Shown: piece after piece, positions 30,562-40,592 of the stretch
Numbering within the stretch: the stretch's first letter is position 1
Layout: each line of letters starts with the position of its first letter
DNA from: an uncultured Prevotellaceae bacterium
GTDB lineage: Bacteria > Bacteroidota > Bacteroidia > Bacteroidales > Bacteroidaceae
Length of the DNA stretch: 64,000 bases
Reading direction: 5' to 3'
Assembly (NCBI GenBank): GCA_902778255.1
Contig: CACYXD010000016.1
Span: 23,699 to 87,698, forward strand
Notes under the pieces: generated by a model
Told to the model about the DNA's origin: nothing
Database searches by the model: none
The model's input: only the letters and a program-made list of their open reading frames with translations
Translations under genes and position numbers: made by a program

Positions 30562-32550
30562 ATGAAAAAGACCATGCTTATGTTTACGCTCCTGACCTGT
30601 GCAGCAACGGTCATGGCGCAACCCCGTACAAATAACGACGGGACAGTGACTTTTAAATACAAGAACGACTCGGCAAAGAACGTCCTGGTTGATGTACAGT
30701 TTGCCGGTCGTAAGGAGATGATGCGCGGTGCAGACGGCACATGGACGGTAACGCTCGGTCCTGCCGCACCCGATATGTATCCTTATTGCTTTATCGTAGA
30801 TGGCATCAGCGTGATGGATCCCGAGAATCCACAGTATTTCCCCAACGAGGGCTTTAAGAACAGCCTGTTGGAGATTCCAGCGAAGGAGAGTCCGCTGCCC
30901 CACGACATCCTTGAGGTCTCTCATGGCCGTGTGGAATACGTACACTACTACTCTAAGAGTCTGGGGGCTACCAACAACGCCGTAGTCTATCTGCCACCAA
31001 GCTATATGATGGATCAGCAGAAGAGATATCCCGTTTTCTACCTGATTAGCGGCACAACGGATACAGAGGAGGTTTATTACAAAGTAGGACGTGTGAACTA
31101 CATCCTGGACAACCTGCTGGCCGAGGATAAAGCCAAGGAGATGATTGTAGTGATGCCATACGGCAATCCGTCGAAATTAAAGCTTCCCGATGCACCCACT
31201 ACCGTTCCTGGCGCAACGACCAAGGAGCGCTCAGAGCCCTTGGCCGCCCAGATGCGCTTTGGCGGTGATGTGTTCAGCAAGGATCTGATCAACGACCTGA
31301 TGCCTTATATCGAGAACAACTACCGCACCAAGAACGATCGCGACAGTCGTGCCATCGGTGGTTTCTCACGTGGTGGCAACCAGGCTTTGTTCAATGGTCT
31401 GACGAATTTGGATAAGTTCTCGTATCTCTGCTCCTACAGTTCGTTCACATCTACTGATATTCCCGATGTCTATGACAAGGCAGCCGATACCAACAAGAAG
31501 ATTCACCTGTTCTGGCTGGGCGTGGGTACGGATGACTTTCTCTATGGCAATGCACGCGACTATATGCAGTTCCTTGACGACAAGGGAATCAAGAGCGTGA
31601 AGGAGTTTACTACCGACAAATTCGGTCATACCTGGATGAACGCCAAGTATTTCCTCTATAAGACCCTGCCTTTGCTTTTCAACAAGAAAGCTGCCGAGGC
31701 TGCTATGAAAGCCGGACAGCCCGCTCCCGCCAAGACAGGCAAAGAACAGCAGTTCACACCTGGCGTGATGGCCCGTCTGTTCCCTCGTCCCATCATTTCA
31801 CCTGAATACACACCTGATGGCATCACCTTCCGCTTCAAGGCTCCTGAGGCCAAGAAAGTGCTGCTGGATTGCGAGATGCTGCAAGACTATATCACGTTGG
31901 AGCGTGACTCCGACGGTGTATGGAGCACCACGCTCAAGGATTATATCTTCGAGACCTTCAAATACTGTTTCGTAGTGGATGGTACACCTGTCTGCGACCC
32001 AAGCAATATGTATCTGTCGCCCGATAAAGGCTTTAAGTACAGTATAGCCGACAACCCGAATCTACCGTTCAACTTCGCCTCACAGGGCGAGATAGAGCAC
32101 GGCCGTGTGTCATACGACCTAGAGCGTCATGAGGCTTGGTACACCTCGCCCATGCCACGTAATGTAATGACGATGCCTGTCTTCATCCAGTTGGTACCTG
32201 GCGAGGGTGACACCATGGAGAGTTGGTTTAAGACTGGCGGAGCCGATGCCATTGCCGACAGACTTCTTGCCGACAAGAAGACGAAGCCATGTATCATCAC
32301 CACCAGCGCCCTCGAATTCATGCAGGGAGCTCCTCAGATGCCCGGCTTCAATCTCAACATACGCACACTGCGTGCCGATGACTATCCCACGTGGACACAG
32401 CGCCGTCGTGCGCTTGTAAAGCTGTTGCTCGACATAGGCCGCGAGCAGCCACAGCAGTTCCCTGGTTTCGGTGGTGGTAGGCCTGGCGGCTTTGGTGGTG
32501 GCAGACCTGGTGGCTTCGGAGGCGGTGGCCAATTTGGTGGCCCACAGTAA
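30562..32550 (+). CDS. Secreted feruloyl/acetyl esterase-like protein with a second, degenerate esterase half and Gly-rich tail
   Basis: 662 residues. The signal peptide ends near TVMAQ. The order is an early-set/CBM48-like domain (about 25-110), a CE1-type alpha/beta hydrolase (about 120-375) with nucleophile Ser269 in GGFSRGGNQ and a His candidate in FGHTWMN, a second early-set domain (about 400-500), and a partial second hydrolase (about 510-620) with no GxSxG motif. The last 40 residues are Gly/Pro/Arg/Phe-rich (GFGGGRPGG repeats). It probably removes ferulate or acetate from xylan. The second half may only bind substrate. The gene lies between GH3 and CE15-GH8 genes with gaps of 23 and 24 nt. 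Confidence 0.75.
   Translation: MKKTMLMFTLLTCAATVMAQPRTNNDGTVTFKYKNDSAKNVLVDVQFAGRKEMMRGADGTWTVTLGPAAPDMYPYCFIVDGISVMDPENPQYFPNEGFKNSLLEIPAKESPLPHDILEVSHGRVEYVHYYSKSLGATNNAVVYLPPSYMMDQQKRYPVFYLISGTTDTEEVYYKVGRVNYILDNLLAEDKAKEMIVVMPYGNPSKLKLPDAPTTVPGATTKERSEPLAAQMRFGGDVFSKDLINDLMPYIENNYRTKNDRDSRAIGGFSRGGNQALFNGLTNLDKFSYLCSYSSFTSTDIPDVYDKAADTNKKIHLFWLGVGTDDFLYGNARDYMQFLDDKGIKSVKEFTTDKFGHTWMNAKYFLYKTLPLLFNKKAAEAAMKAGQPAPAKTGKEQQFTPGVMARLFPRPIISPEYTPDGITFRFKAPEAKKVLLDCEMLQDYITLERDSDGVWSTTLKDYIFETFKYCFVVDGTPVCDPSNMYLSPDKGFKYSIADNPNLPFNFASQGEIEHGRVSYDLERHEAWYTSPMPRNVMTMPVFIQLVPGEGDTMESWFKTGGADAIADRLLADKKTKPCIITTSALEFMQGAPQMPGFNLNIRTLRADDYPTWTQRRRALVKLLLDIGREQPQQFPGFGGGRPGGFGGGRPGGFGGGGQFGGPQ
32470..32535 (+). 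repeat. Gly-rich codon repeat at the esterase C terminus
   Basis: A 24-nt unit coding for a GFGGGRPG segment occurs about two and a half times. Such perfect codon repeats are prone to change in copy number. Confidence 0.65.
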
Positions 32551-32574
32551 ATCAGAATACGAAACGATATCAAG

Positions 32575-35019
32575 ATGAAACCTTCATTAAAAACCTTTTT
32601 CGCTGGCTCACTCATGGTCTGTCTTTCTACGACAGCCATGGCGCAGCCGCAAGTATATGACCAAGAGAATACAGGCAGCCGTTATGCTTTGAAGAAGTTT
32701 ACGGCACCTGATAAACTGCCAGTTATCCGCGAACTGCCTGATGCTCTTGAGGGAGTCAACAGTTTTGAGGACTGGGAGCGCCGTCGCAACGAGATTGGCT
32801 CTCTCATCCAGCATTACGGCATCGGCGAAAAACCGGCTGTAAAGACAAAACAGGTGAAAGCCCGCATGGTAGGTGACACGCTGATAGTAGATGTCTCCGT
32901 GGGCAAAGAAACGCTGACACTCAAGTCACAGATTCGCTATCCGAAGGTTGGCCAGCCCCCCTATGCGCTGATGATTGGCACGGATATGATTGCCCTACCC
33001 CGCCAACTTTTCGAAGACAGACCTATTGCCACCACAACCTTCTCGTCGGCACAGGTCAACGATTATAAGCAGTTTGGCAAGCATCACGACCGCGGTGAGC
33101 ACAACTTCGACCGTCTGTATCCCAAACTGAAGGACAACGGTGCCTACAGCGAATGGGCTTGGGGCATGAGCCGACTTATTGACGGATTGCAGCAACTGGG
33201 ACCAGAGATCACAAAGATAGACACCCGTCGTATTGGTGTCACAGGCTGTTCTTACGCAGGAAAGATGGCTCTCTATTGTAGTGCCTTTGATGAGCGTATC
33301 GCCCTGACCATTGCACAAGAGCCTGGAGGAGGCGGTGCTGCAGCTTGGCGCAAGTCGCATGAGTTGACATTAGCAGGCAAGAATCTGGAGAACATTGACA
33401 AGACCGACTATCACTGGTTCCTCGAGAGTCAGAAAGAGAACTTCCGTGGTGACAGTGTTTATCGTCTGCCCTACGACCAGCATGAGCTCTGCGCGATGAT
33501 CTGTCCTCGCGCCCTCCTGCTGCTGGGTAATCCCGACTACGAATGGCTGGCCGATTCTTCGATGAAGGTATCAGCAGAAGCTGCAAAAAAAGTTTGGGAG
33601 AAATTCGGCATAGCCGATCGTATGGGCTGCGATATCATCGGAGGTCACGGTCATTGCCAGTTGCCCCAGAGTCAATACCCCATCGTACAGGCTTATATCG
33701 ACAAGTTCCTCTTGAATGGAAAGCCTTGGAGCAAGGGCGGTTTCGAGACCAAGCGCTATCGTAACCTCTTTGCAGAGGCTGGTCACAGTCGCGAGGATGT
33801 GGACAAAAGACTACAGGAGGTTTTCAACAATGTGTTCTATGGCCCCAACAAGGTCTATTTCGAGGTAGGCGACTCCATGGGCTATATCTCTGACATCAAG
33901 AACCACGACGCACGTACCGAGGGTATGTCCTACGGTATGATGATTGCCGTACAGATGGATAAAAAGGATATCTTCGATCGTCTATGGCGCTGGAGTAAGA
34001 AATACATGCATCATCAGGACGGCCCCCGCAAGGGATATTTCGCTTGGAGCTGCAAGACCGATGGCACACGCAATGCCGAGGGTGCAGCCAGCGATGGCGA
34101 GCTCTATTACATCACCTCGCTCATCTTTGCCTCCAACCGTTGGGGCAATGATACAGGCATCAACTACAAGGCCGAGGCGCAGCATATCCTGAATAGCATC
34201 CAGCCTCGCGAATATACTGTGGAAGGCGGTTTCCCTGCCTTCGGTGGCTTTGCTCCTCAGCAACAAGGCCCGCGCCAGATTTACCTCATTGACCCTACTA
34301 CCCGCCTGATTACTTTTACCCCCGATGGTTTCGGCCAGCGTTTCACTGACCCCAGTTACCATATCCCAGCCTTTTATGAGGTATGGGCCCGCTGGGCCGA
34401 TGACGGACGTGCCGACCTCTGGCTCGACTGCGCCGCCAAGAGCCGTGAGTTCCTGCACAAGTGCATCAACGACACCACGGGCCTAAATCCCGATATGTGT
34501 CAGTACGACGGTTCTTTGATGCAGATGCCCTCTTTCCGTCGCCCATCACCCAACAACCAACAATCATCACCTGCCACCCAGCCGCGCAATGGCGGATCCA
34601 ACTTCCGCTACGACTCTTGGCGTGTACCCATGAACATAGCACTGGATTATGAGTGGAGTTGTGCCGACCGCGAATGGCAGCAGCAGTATGGCGAGAAGAT
34701 ACAGAACTTCCTCTACGCTCAAGGCATTGACACATTTGTCGATCAGTATCGTGTGGATGGCAGTCTGCCTGAGGGTAATGAGATCCTCCAGGCGGGCGGC
34801 TTCCGCAAACTGCGCCATAGCATTGGACTAGTGGCCACCTCAGCTGCCGCCTCCGTGCTCTGTCAGCATGAGAAGAAGCACGAATTCATCGAAGCATTGT
34901 GGAATGCTAGTCACGAACCTTTCGATGACGGCTATTTCGATGCCTACTACGATGGACTATTGCGTCTCTTCGCCTTTATGCACCTGAGCGGAAACTATCA
35001 GGTGATATTTCCAAAATAA
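32575..35019 (+). CDS. CE15 glucuronoyl esterase fused to GH8 exo-oligoxylanase
   Basis: 814 residues. The signal peptide ends near TAMAQ. Residues about 30-390 form a CE15 esterase with nucleophile Ser226 in TGCSYAGK and His in GGHGHCQLPQ. CE15 enzymes cut the ester between lignin and 4-O-methyl-glucuronic acid on xylan. Residues about 400-814 form a GH8 (alpha/alpha)6 barrel with the acid Glu449 in ARTEGMSYGMM; this branch includes reducing-end xylose-releasing enzymes (Rex). The same architecture is known from Bacteroides eggerthii (BeCE15A-Rex8A). A 7-nt array at 34542-34583 encodes a Ser/Pro/Gln/Asn-rich loop within the GH8 domain. Confidence 0.88.
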   Translation: MKPSLKTFFAGSLMVCLSTTAMAQPQVYDQENTGSRYALKKFTAPDKLPVIRELPDALEGVNSFEDWERRRNEIGSLIQHYGIGEKPAVKTKQVKARMVGDTLIVDVSVGKETLTLKSQIRYPKVGQPPYALMIGTDMIALPRQLFEDRPIATTTFSSAQVNDYKQFGKHHDRGEHNFDRLYPKLKDNGAYSEWAWGMSRLIDGLQQLGPEITKIDTRRIGVTGCSYAGKMALYCSAFDERIALTIAQEPGGGGAAAWRKSHELTLAGKNLENIDKTDYHWFLESQKENFRGDSVYRLPYDQHELCAMICPRALLLLGNPDYEWLADSSMKVSAEAAKKVWEKFGIADRMGCDIIGGHGHCQLPQSQYPIVQAYIDKFLLNGKPWSKGGFETKRYRNLFAEAGHSREDVDKRLQEVFNNVFYGPNKVYFEVGDSMGYISDIKNHDARTEGMSYGMMIAVQMDKKDIFDRLWRWSKKYMHHQDGPRKGYFAWSCKTDGTRNAEGAASDGELYYITSLIFASNRWGNDTGINYKAEAQHILNSIQPREYTVEGGFPAFGGFAPQQQGPRQIYLIDPTTRLITFTPDGFGQRFTDPSYHIPAFYEVWARWADDGRADLWLDCAAKSREFLHKCINDTTGLNPDMCQYDGSLMQMPSFRRPSPNNQQSSPATQPRNGGSNFRYDSWRVPMNIALDYEWSCADREWQQQYGEKIQNFLYAQGIDTFVDQYRVDGSLPEGNEILQAGGFRKLRHSIGLVATSAAASVLCQHEKKHEFIEALWNASHEPFDDGYFDAYYDGLLRLFAFMHLSGNYQVIFPK
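34542..34583. repeat. Six-unit 7-nt array inside the GH8 domain
   Basis: Units CCCATCA, CCCAACA, ACCAACA, ATCATCA, CCTGCCA and CCCAGCC encode the loop PSPNNQQSSPATQP. Six units of seven make 42 nt, so the frame is kept. Confidence 0.8.
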
Positions 35020-35031
35020 AGATTTTACTCT

Positions 35032-37296
35032 CTACAGCGGATCAACATCGTAGTAAACCTGTAGGGAGGCGTAGCGCTTGTCCTGTAACATTTGTTGCTG
35101 GGCAAGCGTTAGATATTGGCGCACGCGAGGCATGTCAATACCATTTTCGAGCTTTATCACCAGTTTACGGATGCTCAATGTCTTGACACGTGCCACAGCA
35201 GGTTTATCTGGACCCAGCACACGATCGCCAAACCATTGGCGCAGTCGAGAAGCAAGTTCAATGCCTGCCGTATTCACCACATCATCCTTCGTATGTTTCA
35301 GATAGACATAGATGAGCCGGTAATAAGGAGGATAGTGAAAGAGTTGCCGCTCCTCTAGAAGATTTTGAGAGAACTGCTCAAAATCATTATGCACCACCTG
35401 TTGGATAATGGGCTGTTCGGGATTCTTTGTCTGCAGGATGACCAAGCCCTGACGTCCCTTACGACCAGCACGTCCGCTAACCTGTGCCATCATCATATAG
35501 GCATGTTCAAAGGCACGAAAATCGGGCTGATTGAGCATGGCATCGGCATCAAGGATACCGACCACGCTGACCTTATCAAAATCAAGTCCTTTACTAATCA
35601 TCTGCGTACCAATCAGCAAGTTGGTACGACCCGCAGAGAAGTCGGTGATTAGGCGCTCATAAGCATTACGAGTACGGGTGGTATCAAGATCCATACGCGC
35701 CACACGTGCTTCTGGAAAGATGTCTCGAATCTGGTCTTCTATCTTCTCCGTGCCATAGCCACGTCCCTGCAACTCCTTACTGCCACAGGCAGGACACTCC
35801 GCAGGCACTTGGTAAGTAAAACCGCAATAGTGACAAGAGAGTTGGTTCATGTTACGATGCAGCGTCAAACTGACGTCACAGTGTTGACAACGCGGCACCC
35901 AGCCACACCGCTTACACTCAATCATCGGTGCCCAGCCTCGTCGGTTCTGAAATAGGATGGCCTGTTCACCACGCGCAAGAGCCTGACGCACAGTAGCTAA
36001 CAGAACTGGTGAAAAAGGACCATGCATCATCTTGCGACGCTGCAAATCGCGCGTATCAACGATTTGTATCTCAGGCAACTGAATGCCCTGGTAGCGTTCA
36101 GTCAGTGACACATAGCCGTATTTCCCCGTCTGTGAATTATAATAGCTCTCCATTGAAGGGGTTGCAGTACCTAACAATGTCTTAGCCCCCAGCATAATTG
36201 CCGCACTCCTTGCATGATACCTTGGCATGGGATCCTGCTGTTTGTAAGAGGTCTCATGTTCCTCATCTACGATAACGAGTCCAAGCCGTTGAAAAGGAAG
36301 AAATACGGCACTGCGGGCACCAAGGATGACATCGTAGGGATTCTGCGAGAGTTGCTTCTGCCAAATCTCCACACGCTCGGCATCACTATATTTGGAATGA
36401 TAGATACCCAGACAATTGCCAAAGACCCGCTGCAGACGCTGCATCATCTGAACGGTAAGAGCAATCTCAGGCATGAGGAAAAGTACCTGACGATGCTGTT
36501 CTAACTCACGCTGAATAAGATGAATGTATATCTCTGTTTTTCCACTTGAGGTGACCCCATGCAGCAATGTGACCTGCTTTTTCATAAACGACAGCAGAAT
36601 TTGATTATAGGCATCCTGCTGGGCATGACTCAAAGGCTTGATATGTTCAGGGTGAGGAGTGCCTCCCTGATTCAGTCGGCCCACCTCCACCTCGTACGTC
36701 TCCAACATTCCACGCTTCACTAACAGGTTTATCGTAGGAAGTGTTGCCTCAGAGGCGTTCATCAGTTCCTCACGGGTAATCTCTACCACTGGTTCACGAC
36801 ATACATTCCCCTCAATAGTATCCCAATGCGACAGTGAGAGATAGGCAATCAGGACATCACGCTGTTTGGTTGCACGTGCCAGCATATTCAGTGCCACATG
36901 GAGCGTAGGCTCATTCTGGTAGTTGGGGGTAAGTCGAATAAAGGTTTCCGTACGGGGTTTATAGCCTTCCTCGGCCTTTAACCCTGCGGGGAGGGCAGCC
37001 TTATAGACCTCACCAACAGGCGACATATAATAAGAAGATATCCACTGCCAAAACTTTAATTGGCCAGATAGCAAAATCGGTTGTTTATCAACAATAACGG
37101 AAATGGGCTTTACCTCATAATCCTGCGGTTTCTCATCATGAAGACGGGCAATGACGCCCACATAGTTTTTATTTCGTCCAAAAGGGACAATGACGCGTAA
37201 CCCTTCGACCACGCGTCCTTGAGCCTCGGCTGGGATGGCATATGTAAAAGAGCCATCAAGAGGCACTGGGAGTATTACGTCTGCATAAAGACTCAT
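35032..37296 (-). CDS. priA: Primosomal replication restart helicase PriA
   Basis: 754 residues from ATG 37296. The frame opens 30 nt earlier, but this ATG overlaps the upstream stop as TGATG and gives the normal PriA start. It has an N-terminal DNA-binding domain (about 1-200), Walker A GVTSSGKTE, Walker B DEEHE, and a zinc-binding insert with CKRCGWVPRCQHC and CHYCGF...CPACGS. PriA reloads the replicative helicase at stalled forks. It is the last gene of the T9SS transcription unit and is translationally coupled to the PorT-like gene. It converges on the CE15-GH8 gene. Confidence 0.93.
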   Translation of the reverse strand: MSLYADVILPVPLDGSFTYAIPAEAQGRVVEGLRVIVPFGRNKNYVGVIARLHDEKPQDYEVKPISVIVDKQPILLSGQLKFWQWISSYYMSPVGEVYKAALPAGLKAEEGYKPRTETFIRLTPNYQNEPTLHVALNMLARATKQRDVLIAYLSLSHWDTIEGNVCREPVVEITREELMNASEATLPTINLLVKRGMLETYEVEVGRLNQGGTPHPEHIKPLSHAQQDAYNQILLSFMKKQVTLLHGVTSSGKTEIYIHLIQRELEQHRQVLFLMPEIALTVQMMQRLQRVFGNCLGIYHSKYSDAERVEIWQKQLSQNPYDVILGARSAVFLPFQRLGLVIVDEEHETSYKQQDPMPRYHARSAAIMLGAKTLLGTATPSMESYYNSQTGKYGYVSLTERYQGIQLPEIQIVDTRDLQRRKMMHGPFSPVLLATVRQALARGEQAILFQNRRGWAPMIECKRCGWVPRCQHCDVSLTLHRNMNQLSCHYCGFTYQVPAECPACGSKELQGRGYGTEKIEDQIRDIFPEARVARMDLDTTRTRNAYERLITDFSAGRTNLLIGTQMISKGLDFDKVSVVGILDADAMLNQPDFRAFEHAYMMMAQVSGRAGRKGRQGLVILQTKNPEQPIIQQVVHNDFEQFSQNLLEERQLFHYPPYYRLIYVYLKHTKDDVVNTAGIELASRLRQWFGDRVLGPDKPAVARVKTLSIRKLVIKLENGIDMPRVRQYLTLAQQQMLQDKRYASLQVYYDVDPL

Positions 37297-37931
37297 CAGA
37301 AAATATATGCAACAGAAAGGAGCCACGAACTTGACGTGGTCTTAGAACTCTTCATCTTCGTTTTCGAGCCGCTCACCGTCTCATTCCAAGTCATATCGGC
37401 TGTTTTACCAATAGGAATCTGATAGTAAACGATAGCTTCCAAATGATGACCTATCGAAGCGCCCAAGCCAAAATCCATGCCCACCTTTGTGTCTTGCAAA
37501 GAGAAATATTTATCCAGGTTTTTCTTATCCTGCCACTCAAACGTGGACTGACCGATATTGAAGGACAACTGCGGGCCAGCCGTCAAGAACACGCTGCCAA
37601 AATCCATGATACTGGCACCATAACGTACATGTGCAGGAATAGCCAACGTCTGTTGGTTAATCGACTCATCTTCAACTTTCAGCGTACGCTGATTATACAA
37701 ACCTGATATATCAACACTCAAGCCTGGCACCATTGTTGGAATAACAAATGTGGGACCGATAAAGAACCCCATGCGGTTTGACTTGTCGAACACATCATTA
37801 GTAAATTCCATATTCACCACGTCAACACCACCCTTCACGCCAAAGTAAAGGCCTTGAGCCGATGAAGGCATGGCCAGCAGCCATGCCATTATTACCGTTA
37901 TAGCTAACAGGCTTCTCCTACGCATAAGCAC
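37296..37931 (-). CDS. PorT-like outer-membrane beta-barrel protein
   Basis: 211 residues. The signal peptide ends near PSSAQ. The rest is an eight-strand-type barrel of the PorT/OMP_b-brl_2 family (GLYFGVKGGVDVVNM at the start, SWLLSVAYIF at the end with terminal Phe). PorT is needed for type IX secretion in Porphyromonas. The position directly after gldN supports a T9SS role, but many Bacteroidetes barrels share the fold, so I do not assign porT. It overlaps priA by 1 nt and lies 3 nt after gldN. Confidence 0.72.
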   Translation of the reverse strand: MLMRRRSLLAITVIMAWLLAMPSSAQGLYFGVKGGVDVVNMEFTNDVFDKSNRMGFFIGPTFVIPTMVPGLSVDISGLYNQRTLKVEDESINQQTLAIPAHVRYGASIMDFGSVFLTAGPQLSFNIGQSTFEWQDKKNLDKYFSLQDTKVGMDFGLGASIGHHLEAIVYYQIPIGKTADMTWNETVSGSKTKMKSSKTTSSSWLLSVAYIF

Positions 37932-37934
37932 AAA

Positions 37935-38975
37935 CTAATGACGCTGACGTCGTACAGAAACCCTGGGGGCCGATGAAGAGCTCTTTGATGGAGAGGCTGA
38001 CGCCTTGGCCGTCTTGGTGCGAGCCTGACGCTTTTGTTTCTCTACTTTTTGTTTTTGGGCAACATCACCATTAGAGATGCTGTCAGCAGAGTCATGCTGT
38101 TCTCTGTTACTTCCAAAGATATTATTACGGAAAGCGTCTAACTCTGCCTCAATACGTTTCTGCTCAGCAGATAGCTTCGTAGAATCATTGCCAACTATCT
38201 GTGCCAAAGTTTTACCCTGACTATTGTTGGTCTTGTAAATCTTTCCTTTGTAATGGTTCATCGTAAAGTAGTCATCGAGATTAACCAACGAGGCATCATT
38301 TCTCTCACTCATTCTCACCGACTGACGACTCAGGTAAGGCTCCACATCAGAATACTTCACCCAGAAAAGAGGGTACTTGGCTGCCTCGCCTCCAAAATCA
38401 TCCTCGCGAAGCATCACAGGACAGAAGGCCTGCACCTTGATATGGAATGAGGAATTAGCCTGATCGTAATAGGCGCTCTCTTTCAGATAGTAGATTTTCA
38501 CCTCAGCCGATGGAATATCACTGTTGTCCACCTTCAATTTTCCACCATTTTCCTCATAGAAAATATGATAGTTGTCTAAGATGGTCTTCATGTCAACTTT
38601 TGCCGTAGCATCAAGCACCTCATTACCGTCCAGGCGGTACTCGTAAACGGGGATATAGCCACCAAGCGCCAACTTAAACACATAGGTAAAGAGGTTCATC
38701 TGCTTGCCTATTGGTTCAACAGGGAAATAAAGGCCTGAGTTGGGCTCATCATCAAGATTGACCTCACGATAGATATCTCGACGCCACACCACATTCTCAG
38801 GCATATCCAATGCCGTGGGATACTGTAGCTGCATACGACGGGTCATACCCTGCGTATTAGACGACTGCTGTTTCTGCTCTGTCGTTTTATTCTGCTGTAC
38901 GCGACTTTTCTTTGGCTGTGCAGATACCGTACCTGCTGCCAGCACTATCATCAATAAGAACAAAAGTCTTTTCAT
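37935..38975 (-). CDS. gldN: Type IX secretion ring protein GldN/PorN
   Basis: 346 residues. A signal peptide ends near VSAQ. The conserved core reads VVWRRDIYREVNLDDEPNSGLYFPVEP, the hallmark of GldN/PorN. In Porphyromonas, PorN and the lipoprotein PorK form a large periplasmic ring under the outer membrane. The C-terminal 60 residues are Lys/Gln/Ser/Arg-rich and low in complexity. The gene follows gldM by 14 nt in the order porP-gldK-gldL-gldM-gldN. Confidence 0.93.
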   Translation of the reverse strand: MKRLLFLLMIVLAAGTVSAQPKKSRVQQNKTTEQKQQSSNTQGMTRRMQLQYPTALDMPENVVWRRDIYREVNLDDEPNSGLYFPVEPIGKQMNLFTYVFKLALGGYIPVYEYRLDGNEVLDATAKVDMKTILDNYHIFYEENGGKLKVDNSDIPSAEVKIYYLKESAYYDQANSSFHIKVQAFCPVMLREDDFGGEAAKYPLFWVKYSDVEPYLSRQSVRMSERNDASLVNLDDYFTMNHYKGKIYKTNNSQGKTLAQIVGNDSTKLSAEQKRIEAELDAFRNNIFGSNREQHDSADSISNGDVAQKQKVEKQKRQARTKTAKASASPSKSSSSAPRVSVRRQRH

Positions 38976-38989
38976 ATCTTCAACTTCTA

Positions 38990-40549
38990 TTATTTCACAA
39001 TGATTTCTATCGGAGTCTTCAGCGTACGCTGAATGCCATCAGGACCAATCGCCACAACATTTGAGATGTAAAAACGACGATTACGAGCCAACTTACGGAA
39101 AGTATCCTTCTGACGTGCTGAGAATCTATCACCATCACTCGCCATCAGGACAGACTCACCCATACTGCCAGAGAAGACCGTCTCAAACGAGAGCACGCGG
39201 AAGCCTATATCCAAGATACCATCATCGATAGCTGCACCTATACTTTCAATGCTTATTAAGCTACCTTTTGCCATGCCACCACCCTTGAAGCGGTTGGGGG
39301 TGCCCCCTTCGTCCTTTATATTAATATAAGGTGTAGGATCTGGCAGACGGCGCACGCGGAACGTAAACTGCCCCATCTGCTGCGAGCGTCCGGTATTGGT
39401 CGACATCACGGTGATGGTAGCATCCTGACCAATCTTAGAAGGACGGGCGATATACTTACCAGGACCTGTTGGCGTCAGCGTACCATTGGTCATCGTAGCA
39501 GAAATCTTATTCACAGGCACCCCTGGAACAGAGATACTGATGGGGTTAGAATAACCCGCATAAAGCATATTCATCAGGTCGGCTGAGACCGTAGCACTGG
39601 GATCCACCACCGTATATTTCTGGGAGAAGTCACGACGAATGGGATCACCGTTACCATTAATGGTCTGAATATAGCCCGACAGGGTAAAATCGCCTGTTCG
39701 CCCACATACCGTCTCATAGAGTCCATCCTCAAGGTCCACTTTTTGATTTCCAATAAAAATTACAGGTACCTGAGTAGTATCGACTGCAGCCATTACAATA
39801 TGGGCAGAAAACTTGTCACCACGGACGATGGTCTGCGAATTGGGAATCACAAAGGCATCAAGGGCATTCACACGGATATCCTTTACGTCTATGTTCTGAA
39901 CCAAAGTATGTAGCACTTCCTTCTCCGCATTACGTACATCGCTCTGCAGCTTCGACAGCAAGGTGACCGCTGCCGTAGCAGGCATTGACTCAAACATATA
40001 CTCCTGCCAGTTCTTGCCAAGACCTGTGCTTGGTACCTCAGTAGTCAGATCACTGGCAATACGACGCTGCTGAGCCGTATCAGTTACCATCTTCAAAATG
40101 CCTTCACGATAGGTATCAATAGCCTGTTTCAGACTCTCGCCACGTCCACGTCCTGGAGCCAGCATCACCTGATTGGCTGCTTCCAGATCCTCCTTGTTCA
40201 CCAGATTAGCAGGATTTCCGTCAGAGCCATCAGCCTCATAGGCTATAGCTTGTTTCAGTTCGGCTGCCAGATTATATAGGGAATCGCTAGCCAACTTCAC
40301 CCGCTGTGCCTTCTCATACCATTCCCTGACTTTCTGCGGATTTGCCTGCATCTGCTGGTCAAAATCCTCGTATATAGCCAGATTCTCCTTTGCTGCATTC
40401 TCTGTAGTGCGGTTCAGGCTCTCCTCCACAATGGAGAAGCCGTTGAGCACCTCGTTAGAGACATTCAGCGCAAGCATTGCCATCAAGACGACATACATCA
40501 AGTTGATCATCTTTTGGCGCGGAGAAACAGGTCTTTTCTTTATTGCCAT
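38990..40549 (-). CDS. gldM: Type IX secretion motor shaft protein GldM/PorM
   Basis: 519 residues. One N-terminal membrane helix (QKMINLMYVVLMAMLALNVSNEVL) is followed by a helical domain and several periplasmic beta domains. GldM forms the rotating shaft that crosses the GldL pentamer and reaches the GldK/N ring, coupling the proton motive force to secretion. Length and order match the family. The gap from gldL consists of an 8-nt tandem array. Confidence 0.95.
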   Translation of the reverse strand: MAIKKRPVSPRQKMINLMYVVLMAMLALNVSNEVLNGFSIVEESLNRTTENAAKENLAIYEDFDQQMQANPQKVREWYEKAQRVKLASDSLYNLAAELKQAIAYEADGSDGNPANLVNKEDLEAANQVMLAPGRGRGESLKQAIDTYREGILKMVTDTAQQRRIASDLTTEVPSTGLGKNWQEYMFESMPATAAVTLLSKLQSDVRNAEKEVLHTLVQNIDVKDIRVNALDAFVIPNSQTIVRGDKFSAHIVMAAVDTTQVPVIFIGNQKVDLEDGLYETVCGRTGDFTLSGYIQTINGNGDPIRRDFSQKYTVVDPSATVSADLMNMLYAGYSNPISISVPGVPVNKISATMTNGTLTPTGPGKYIARPSKIGQDATITVMSTNTGRSQQMGQFTFRVRRLPDPTPYINIKDEGGTPNRFKGGGMAKGSLISIESIGAAIDDGILDIGFRVLSFETVFSGSMGESVLMASDGDRFSARQKDTFRKLARNRRFYISNVVAIGPDGIQRTLKTPIEIIVK

Positions 40550-40551
40550 TA

Positions 40552-40592
40552 TCTTTAACTTCTTAACTCCTTGACTTCTTAACTTCTATTAC
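40552..40592. repeat. 8-nt array filling the gldL-gldM gap
   Basis: Units TCTTTAAC, TTCTTAAC, TCCTTGAC and TTCTTAAC, with a partial fifth, run from just before the gldM start to the gldL stop. No other sequence lies between the two genes. Confidence 0.85.
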
